This document shows, in pieces, positions 10,544-20,773 of a DNA stretch of 25,000 nt. The stretch spans positions 1 through 25,000 of the forward strand of contig CAIIXF020000141.1 of assembly GCA_903813345.2 (NCBI GenBank), given 5' to 3'. Both the position numbers and the translations under genes were made by a program. Numbering within the stretch: position 1 is the stretch's first letter; each line of letters starts with the position of its first letter. Under the pieces are notes generated by a model, which saw only the letters and a list, made by a program, of their open reading frames with translations, made no database searches and had not been told where the DNA came from. The stretch is from Owenia fusiformis. Taxonomy: Eukaryota > Annelida > Polychaeta > Sabellida > Oweniidae.

Positions 10544-13500
10544 CTAGAATTTATACAATGAATAATAATTAATATAATCAGACTCACAGTTATTCTAACC
10601 ATTGAATGAGTTACGTCGAAAAATTAAATGAAAGATTTTATTGAAGACAAAATTAAATGACATTAAATTGATTTAAAATCAGAGTTAAACATGACGATTG
10701 AAGAAAAACATTTGTTCATATCATCATATTAAATATAACATATTTTGAAATAAATCATTGACTAGAACAGTTGATTAACAATTCATGTTTTTCATTTTCT
10801 ATATTTTCAGCTGTTCATGCAGTAGCTAACTACCTTATCATCTTGCAAGTGACGTGCAATGCTGGGTACATCGTGTGATAGAGAGGCTTCCAATGCATCT
10901 ATGTAATACAGGGCTGCCTTCAGGGCTTTCTCAGCAGACTTAAATAATACATGTAGTATACATATAATAATCATAATTATAACAAACTGTCTTCAATCAG
11001 AAGAAACATGAAGACTGATGTTTTGGCTTAATCGATTTGCATTATGCCCGATGAATTCCTGAAAAGTTCGAAATGAGAAGTCAGAATTGATAAAATAAAA
11101 TAAGTTTTTGTTCTCTACTCCTTGGAGTTGCTGTTTCTAGTCACATTGGCGATACCGTTAACCCCCCTATCACACCAAACTAGTTTTTACCCGTTCTTGC
11201 CAGTTCTACGAAAATGTCGTAAAACGGGCTCCATCTGGCTGTGGTCGGGAAATATGTCTGAAATAATTAGCTTCTTCGTGCTTAAACAGTCTTCAATACG
11301 TCTATCTCGTTCGCAGTTCGTTCAGGTCGCACCACGTCGGTGTGCAACGTCGTAGAACGCGTCCCTTAGTCTAGAAGGTCAACATGACCTGATTACAGAA
11401 CGGTATGGTCGCCATCGAATTTTGAATCGATTCAAAATTCTAAAATCACATTCCCGTCTGGGAACGTTCATAAAGTTCGTAAATAGACCTTAGAAAGTTG
11501 CAGCTACGTTCATTCCGTTCGCACACAGTTTCAAACCAGTTTTGAGGAACTCAGTGGCAACTTGTTTTGTGTGATAGCTATATTTTTGCCAACTCGTTCA
11601 TAAGCAGTGTTAAATACGTTCTTAATCAGTTTAAACCTAGTTCTACATCGTTCTCAACACGTCCTCAGACAGTTCAACTCGTTGTTAAAACGTCCCTAGT
11701 AGGATTGAAGTACGACGGTTCCGTTCGTAGTACGTCCAGCTCGTCGTTAGTACGTTGTCACTCGTTCTAATTGTAGAACGTGACGACCACGAGAATATTT
11801 TGAGCATGTTCTAAGTTCTAGAGGACCTACTAGTAACCGTTCGAGTACGTTCGATGAAGTTTGTAAATAGATCCCAAACGGTTCTTAGTAGGTCCAGTCC
11901 GTTCGTACACAGTTGAAGCCCGTTTTCGAGAACGTAGTGAGAACTAGTTTGGTGTGATAGTAGGGTTAGCGAAATCGATATATTTTCAAGAGGTTGATTT
12001 TTACATTAAACTAAAATACACCAGTCATTTGAATGAAACCCTGTTGCTCTCCCTCTTTTTTAGTATCTTTCAAATGCTAGACCACAACTGAACATAGCAA
12101 TCAGAGGGTTCTCACCTGTAAACATATGTAGCAGATCCATTCTTTGCACTTGATAAGAGAGTCACATTTAGCAGCCTCAAGGTCAAACTTTGCTTGTTTC
12201 ATCCATCTTACTGCTTCACCAGGCTGGGGGTTCTTGGCACCAAACGATGGTGATTGTTCAAAACTGAACATTTTATTTCTAGTTGATGAAGGGAAGGATG
12301 GATCAGAGTTTACTGAGTTGCTCTTGATATGCTCTAAGTACCTCTTGCGCTGACCTTTGTGTATTTGTGATCTAGCATATAGGTAGTCTCTAACCTTCTC
12401 GAGTGAGTCAGTATATGATGGTTGCTCTCTATCGCATTCTTCATCTTGGAAATTGTCATAAATTTCTTGCTTAGGAGTTCTGTTAACCTTTGATAGTCTA
12501 TCATTTTCATCTAGTATATGTTGAATAATGCTGTTGCAAAATGCCTCTTCCCTGTGAGGGTTTTCAGACGCTTGCCACATTTCCATCAAACGGGTTACAT
12601 AACGAATTCTTACATTCTCTTCCAACTCCCATGAACTTGCTAAAATATTGGACACCCCTTCCTTAATCATGTCATTAGTGGGTAGATCTGCTTCTGTACT
12701 TGTATTGTCCTCAAAATCAGTGATGGATTTAAAAGCATACAATTCAAATTCAGGCTTTTCTACCTTCTCCCCACCACCTATGTCTATCTCATAAATCTTG
12801 TAGGTTTTATTTCCTTGCTTGACTTCTGTGATAATCTTCGCATATCTGTAGACCATATCGCCAGGTATTGAATCATAACTCATATGATCTACAATACTGT
12901 CCTCGGAGAATGCTACAAATTCTTGAGTGATCAAAAGGCGTTTCTCCAGTAAGTGGTGGTCATTAATAGGTACATAATCTCCAGGTTCAGGAAGGAACCT
13001 GCATTTTCCCACTTTACTATACTCTCGTATTCCTTCTTTATCAAGATCCGAAGCTACTTGAGTTAGATTTCCAGCACTGAGCATGTCACGTATGATAAGA
13101 TGATGTTTGACCAGACCTTCGTGCAATTTGGCTATAATTTTTGTAAGGGCATTGAAGACTTGAGTTTTCAAAATTTCTCTTGTGTTTATGTAGAATTGAC
13201 AGCTCGAATCAGAATTAACAACATGATAATGGCTTGTTATTTCTGTATTGGGTATCGTTTCGTTGTTGTCCCTATGCTCCAATACAGTCATGATATGTCC
13301 TGTTCCTATCACTTGTATGCGCTTCAATTTTTCGATTATCACAAGATCGATGTCTTTCTCATGTTTTTTGCTTTCATCATCATGTATCAATCGAAGAATA
13401 ACATGAAAGAACTTGTCATCTCTGAGGATAGACTTCAATTTTTCCACAAACGGATGCCCCTCTATTATAGGTTCCAGGCTGTCTTCAGTTGCGACCTCTT

Positions 13501-16500
13501 GTACGATAGATGAGAGCATCTGTGGCTGTAATGACTCTGGGAGTCGCCTTATCAAGTCTACTTCATTTTCGACTGACACGCCAAACATTTTGAGTTTTTT
13601 CATGAAACAAAGTGACTCGATGACTTTATCCTCCACTCTTGATTTGTAGGCGGGTCTGTTATTGCAAACAAGATGTGCCGCATTTACTACTTGATCTTCC
13701 TCTGAGAGTAGGTACAAACTGCCAATACCCGAGAAATCAGGTTCTTCTGTTCTTTTGACAATTTCAAAAAACTGTTTGACAGCATTTTTGAAGGCACTCT
13801 TTGCATTTACATCTCTTGATACTGTGATATCACTGCATTTTATACTTGCATCATGTATGTCCTTGAGTATACTTGCTAGCTGGAACAGAGTGTTATTTGC
13901 CGTGGATCCCAATTTATGTAAAATAATCTTACAACGCTCCAGATTGGTTGGTATTTTATAAATAAATCCTGGTATTTCCTCACCTTTGAATGGATTTGTT
14001 ATAAGCTGCCTTGGGATAACAAGTCTATGTCCCTCTTCAACAAAGACAACCTTGCTATTCTTTAATTGATTGCAGACACTTTGTTCTATATTATGATGTT
14101 CATATTTCTGCAAGTACTCAAATGTTTCAGTACAAATATCAACAAGACCAGATCTTTGGATATCATTAAGCTTGTTGAGTTTAACTGCCTTGCAAACATT
14201 TAACCAATTTTGGCCAACTTGGGAACCTGTTGGTTTCTGCGGTGATAATAGCAATCTGTGTATCTGTTCTCTTATTGATTCCAAAGGTTGTACGGGTTGG
14301 TCTGTCCAAAGTGAAGTGTGCAGGTCTGCATATTGTAAAGCTGATATGTCTGCATACCTGGGCAACAGAGAGGAAACTGTCCACGTTAATCTGTCAAAGT
14401 CTGGACTCAAAGAATTTTCGAAACATATGTACGTTCTGGAAACGGATTTCCCATCCTTTCTAATGAAGATATCCTGAGGAAATATACTTTTCAGTGGCTC
14501 ATTAACTACATGTGATGAGATAAACTTGATATTCCTCACTTTATCCAGTATTCCTTCAGTTAGAAGATACTCTCTGTGGATCAGATGACGTACTAGTATT
14601 TTTGACTTTTTCAATATGTCATCCCAGACGCTTTCTGTGGGTTCTTGCGTATTGAGGTGTGATGACTCATCCATATTTAACAGTTTAACATCACTCTCAA
14701 CTTCTTTTGCGAACTTTACAAACTCTTCTGGGCTAATGTATGATCTCAAACCGAACCTCCTAAAAAACGGTATCCAGTCGTCATTGGTATCGACAATACG
14801 TCCCCATCTGTCATTTTCCTTTCTGTAAGATGGATACCATGGCTTGGTCAAACATTCATTTGGTCTCATTTCTCTCCAAACAAGGTTAAGAGGATCGACG
14901 AAATCTGATACACAATGAAATATATTAGTATCTAATGGGTCTTCTATTAATTCGAGTGTCCTCAAACCATGAAGAAGAACAGTTCGTTCTTCAGTTGCTT
15001 TCATTTTATCTGAACGTGAAGAGTGATTGGCCTCTGTATTGATGCTGTGGTCTAGATCTGGTATAATACGGTTCTTTAGGTATCTCATGTGTTCTTTTCT
15101 ATCTTCGAGGCTCAACATGTTGAATTGATTGAACATAAAGCTACAGTACAATTCTGCCACAGTCTGGCTTGTGAATCCAAGCCAGTTGTATAGTTCCACA
15201 AATCTCTTCTCCTCTCGCAAGAAACATCTCCTCTGTGTTTTACCATGGAGCCAACAGTCCATTCCAGCAGTTGGAATTCCATTTGGAATAACATATACAT
15301 CTAAATCATGGAGGTTGTCATGTTTATCTATGTCTGTCACTGAAATGCAGTTATATTGTAAAGTAACACAATTATACTGCATTGTACCGAACAATGGAAG
15401 CTGTCGTAACAAAGCACTGGAATCTGGTACATTCTTTATGTGCTCAAGATTTTCCGAGAAATATTCAAGAACAGTTTTTGCATCCTCAGATGAGAGGGAA
15501 ATTTTTTCCCGTGTGTGTCTTGCTATGTATAACAACATATGGAGGATCTTCTCTGGATTACATACAGTTGTAACAAGCGACTGAGCAAACGGTGGAAGTA
15601 CACTGGAATCAAACTTATATATTGGCACTTTCATCAAGACATTCAAAAGCTGAGAGTCCTTTGTTATGCTATTTGGTCTAATACAGTCAACATCTAAGAC
15701 TATGTAGCTCCTACTGACTGGAACTAAAACAGGGTTAGCTATTGTTCGGTTGGACATCCACAAGCGGTCAGCTGTCAGTTCAGTCACTTTTCCAATTTGG
15801 GTACTTGGTATTATTGCCCAATCTGAAAGTGGCTGTAAACATGCTTCAATTTTCTGTACCTTTGCTGTGACATCGCTTCCATGTAAAATTACTTGGATTT
15901 CTTCTAGAGAATTCATACATCCCCATAGCCTTTGAATCCAACACTTCATGTTGTAGTCCATCGATATTTGTACATTTGTTGTTCTATAATACCCATACAA
16001 CATGGGTGCATATCGAGACTGGGGAAGTAGCTCGGCTATACTTCTAATCGATAATCCGCGTAACACATGTTGATCAATATATTTATCAAGTACTGAAACT
16101 AATGCTTCGTGGACAAACCTCTGAGATACCTCTGGAACGAGGTCAACAAACTCAGAAACAAACATAGGATATGCAGATGTAAAATGAGAGAGCATGTTGT
16201 CTTGGCGTAAACAGAGTGGTAGGTTTTCTAGCTGAACTATGCCATTCTTGTCACTGAGGCAATACTGAAGTATTTCTTCCACGCATCTGACATCACGGAA
16301 TGGCGACAATTCTACTGCAACCATAAGATCTAATTTACAGGATGGTTCCACTGAATTCCAAGTCTTCAGAAAAGTGGAAACTGCAGCTGGAGAGACATTT
16401 TCAAGTGTAACACCAGAACGATTGAAATTGTCACAAATGGATTTCGGAATGTCTAATAACTTCATTCCAAGAGTTCTTAGAACATCAGATATACTTTGAT

Positions 16501-19500
16501 TCTTCACAGCTAGTTTCTTTCCTCTATCTTTATCAGAAAGACTGGTTGTGTTTGAAGCCATGTATGCAGCTGTTGAATCAGACTGTTTTGGATGGTTGTC
16601 AAAGTAAACATCTTCATCAGGAAACCACCATCTTATGGAACATGTACCCGACGTAGACTGTATAACTACTGGTAGTAACTTGACTTTTTCAGAGGCTATC
16701 GTTTTATACAACTCAATATTCATGAATTCCCAGTAGCTAAGTGTGTCGGTGTTGTATGGAATGGCAGGAAACAAGTGGTAGTATTCCTTCAATGTCCCTT
16801 TTATTGTTTTAAAGAGTCCAGCAGAACCCAAATTGAGAATGTCTTTCATATTTTCTATATATGTGATATAAGCAGGGACAACTATTTTCTTAAGAACAAG
16901 TTGGTTCCATGCATGCCTATACATCTTGTCATTAAAGAGACCTCGGCGTGCATCATCAAGGGCAAAATGCCCATTGACATGGACAGGTGGATTGATTTCC
17001 ACAGGTAGTGGAAGAAAACAAAATGCCTTGTATGGTCTGTGGTTTTCCTTTCCAGTTCGCCCTGCCACAGCCCCATGGGGCAGAAGACGTAGATCTCCTG
17101 TTTCAAAAGCCTCCTTGATACAAGACGATATTTCCGTACCTTGTTCAAAGCCAAATCTTCTAGATATATACCACTTCTCTTTTCTGTTGTTATCGGTGAT
17201 AACCTTTTCATATGCTACTTCAACAAGAGGCATTTTATCGATTGATATTTCCCCTGCTTTTAGGGCGCTTGTATGATGTTTCACCTCATTGTTAAATGTA
17301 TCGAGTTTTGCTTTGTCTTTTTCAGACATTTGGGCAGTTACTACATATTGGCCATGTATTCGCCCTTCTTTTGAATGCTCTTCTATCGATCCAACTACAA
17401 TTTTCTCAACACTATTCACAAACAAGAGGGCATCGAACATATCACTTTTGAAATCTTCAAGTAAATTTTGAACTTTCTCTGGGCTGATAACCTTGTTGCT
17501 GATACCAGATTGGATTGCTATTTTTTCAGTTCTCAATGGCAGTCTAAAGAGTGTTGATTCCGCCTCGCTGAACGACGCATGTCTGTAACACGAGAACACA
17601 TCTGGATAAATTGCCTGTACATCATTTCCAGCCTTTATCTGTATTCCATAATCAGGACTATTGCTGTCACACACATATTTAAGATTAGGATCAAATGCAC
17701 ACAGGCGTTTGCCTATCTCGGATCCATTAGTCAGGAATGTTGGTGTATCAGTTATATGGTACACTGCATTAAAACCAATGCCATACTGTCCTGTTTTGTT
17801 TGGGTCATCACCCTTGCTTCCCTTGCCAAGGTTCTGAATTCCTGCCATGTCCTTCTCTGTGAACGGTTTGTTGTCATAAACAAGCAATGCTGGTCCTTGG
17901 AGGTGTGCCCAACTTTCAACAAACACAGTCTTTGTAGAGTGTTGGCGTTTATCAAGGACAAAATGGAGTTCAGTAGCATTTGCATCATCTGCATTTTGCA
18001 GCAACTCTTTCATGATGGATTGGTCACAGGGATATGACTTGATAATGTTTTTTAGCCTTTGCGACAGTTCTTCCTTTTGCCCAAATGGTATTGCCTCGCT
18101 TATCAGACTGAACTGCTTCTGCTGTATTCGATTCATCAGGGAAGGGACTCCCAGAGAAGTGCATACATCTTCTGATATATATTCATGGACATAGCTATGT
18201 GACATTACATTGGTGCTACACTTTTCTGAAAGCCATGCCTCTGCGCTATACATATATGCACATTCACTGATCTTTTTAAGCTCAAGAATATCCATGTTCT
18301 CGTCATTTTTCACTGGGAGCAACAGTCGGTCTTTCACTAGTTCCAACTTAATGGTATTATCTTTTACCTTAGATGCAATCATATTGACTACATTCACGAC
18401 TATTCCCAAATCTCTATCATAATTTCTTTCTGTGATTGAGGCTTCATTCATTTTTTCCAATGTATTCAACAGTACTGTCTCAGCTGGTCCTTCTTGTACG
18501 GGAGCCTTTCTTATGATATTTTTAAAGTTTTCCATTTCGTTTGGGAGACAGTAGGTATAGGGCTCCAAGGGGAATCGTATTTTGGTCAGGGATATTCTAG
18601 ATGAATCTACGAATCCATTCCCATGCCAGATCCACATTAAATCGATGTCTTCTGTGAACAACTTCTCCAGAGATGGGCTTCTACCCATTTGTTGATATAC
18701 TGCCTTGGTTAAGGTGAAATACATCGATTTTTCTGATTCGAATTCCTTGAAGCTTGTGGCCATGTTTTCCATGTGTTGGTATATTGTGTTATTTGAAGGT
18801 ATGTTGTCCCATTTAAATGCCTCACATACTCGTCGTAAATTTGTTGTTGTGATAAGTGGTTGCGAGGATCCAACTAAACCAAGATACCTTCTGTCACAAA
18901 CTTCACTTGGCTTCCAAAATGTCCTGTTAATTTGATATGATACATGTAATGAATTTGGTAATTCGTCATGCTGTGTCTCATCTTTTACTATCCATGTAAT
19001 TTCAGAGAGTTTATCTATCAGGCTTAGGTCCTGCAATATGTGGTAATGTTGCTCCAAGTATTCCAGAAGTGCTACTGATTTTGAAGTGTCATTGTTATAT
19101 TCAATATCCCTTGCAATCGTCAGAATATCATCCTTAGACAGTGCAGTTTGAAGTCCAAGTTCTTGTAGTTTCACCAGATGTGACTGGTAAACGTCACGAG
19201 GGACTTTATGACCAACCAAACTTGACAGGTTTGGATGGTACAACATGTTGATACGGCATAGATTCCCATGTTTATCTGTTAGACATTTGTCAGTCATCAG
19301 TTTATACCTCAATCTATTCCAGCCCTCTTGGTGTTGCTGCATTCGGTGCTGGTTCACAAGTATATGGAGCATGAGTTTCTCGAAATCTTCGTGCAATCTC
19401 AGATATGGTAAAAACAGGTCCACAAGGACATCTGCCTCCTTCCGGGCGTTTCTCCCTACTAGTGAAGCCACTCCCTCCACCTGTTTGCTGTTCTTGATTA

Positions 19501-20738
19501 TTCTCACATTTATCTTAATTGGGATGACTTCTTTGCACATTATAGGATCGCCACAATCGAGAGAAACCCATTGGAAATGCCCACCATCATTAGTTTCAAA
19601 GATCGGCAAGGTTCCAATCAATTTGTGATCAATTGTCGAATATCTATTTATTTTGCTTAATTCTTTCTGAAGTTCCTCTCTTTCTTGTCTGGATGCTCTT
19701 TGGAAATACTGAGGTATCTGACCTTGGATTCCTACCCTGTCAGCCATTGCCTGATAAATTCCCTCGGGGGTGGCACTCTGTATATATCCTTGTCCTATCA
19801 AAGTTATCTCTTGAGAATCCCAAGGTTTGGTAAGGTCATCGATGATAGTAGCACCTATGCCAATAAGTAAACTCTTCAAATGGCTGTTCATTTGTGGTTT
19901 CCCTTCAAGAAGTATTCCCGAGTTCTTTTTTAACTGTAAAAACTGGTTTACAAAGCTTGTCTGCAGGAGATGTAGCTTTTGAAACTGACTTAGGACTTTC
20001 AGGTTTCTGACAACGTAGTTGGAAACAACATCTGACCATGCTGTGTGTTTCCTTGCCTGCTTTGGTGTTAAGTTAACGGTGCCCTTAGTCTTCCATTCTG
20101 CTGGTTCAGTTTCTAAAATCATCCTGTGGGCATCGGTCTCTGCTATCTCCCTCAACTGAGTTTTACCTGAATTAAATGATCTGTATTACCCCATAATTTC
20201 TTTCCAAGATTTCTTACTTTGTGTCATTCATTAAAGTATTTTGTGTTCTTGTAATGTTACTTTTGCTGCCTTTATGTGTTATCGATATTTTCTTACCATT
20301 TTTTAGATACTTCAGTATGTTAAGGCATTTACAGGGTGACCCAAATAAACGTTAACCTCTAATCTTAGAATACCTTTCTGAAATAGGATGGACTCATTGT
20401 GAATTTTTTTGTGTAAGGTGTTCGATTGAGAAAACAGTTGTGGACATGTATTGCATATATGATTTTGAGATTCGGAGTAATCATCGTTCAGGCATATGCT
20501 CTAACATGAAATCGTTCCAAAATACAATTTTTCTAAAATTGGGATTTCTGTTTAAGCTATTATTTTAGTCATCTCTTGATTGCTTTCACGCGTATCATAA
20601 ATAATATGTACTCTATCTAGTATGTCATATTTACCTGTTTTTCCACAATAAGTTTGTCAAATACGATGAACTGACTTGATTGTTAGGTGAAAGAAAGACT
20701 GATTTCCTAACTTACTGAATCTTCTCTAAATCTCAAAG

Positions 20739-20773
<35 letters not shown>

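Noticed and set aside
12101-12115. Four residues VRTL and a stop at the end of the giant open frame
   Set aside because: They follow a CAG|gtgaga donor and are intronic. HEPN continues in frame at 10938.
12144-19870. Many open frames of 60-150 codons on the opposite strand of the giant exon
   Set aside because: They are shadows of the sacsin-like coding sequence, with no family similarity of their own.
20153-20155. TTG at the beginning of the giant open frame as a start codon
   Set aside because: The frame continues upstream to a good acceptor at 20167 and joins exon C in phase (Cys split codon, then KTQ). The TTG is an internal Leu codon.
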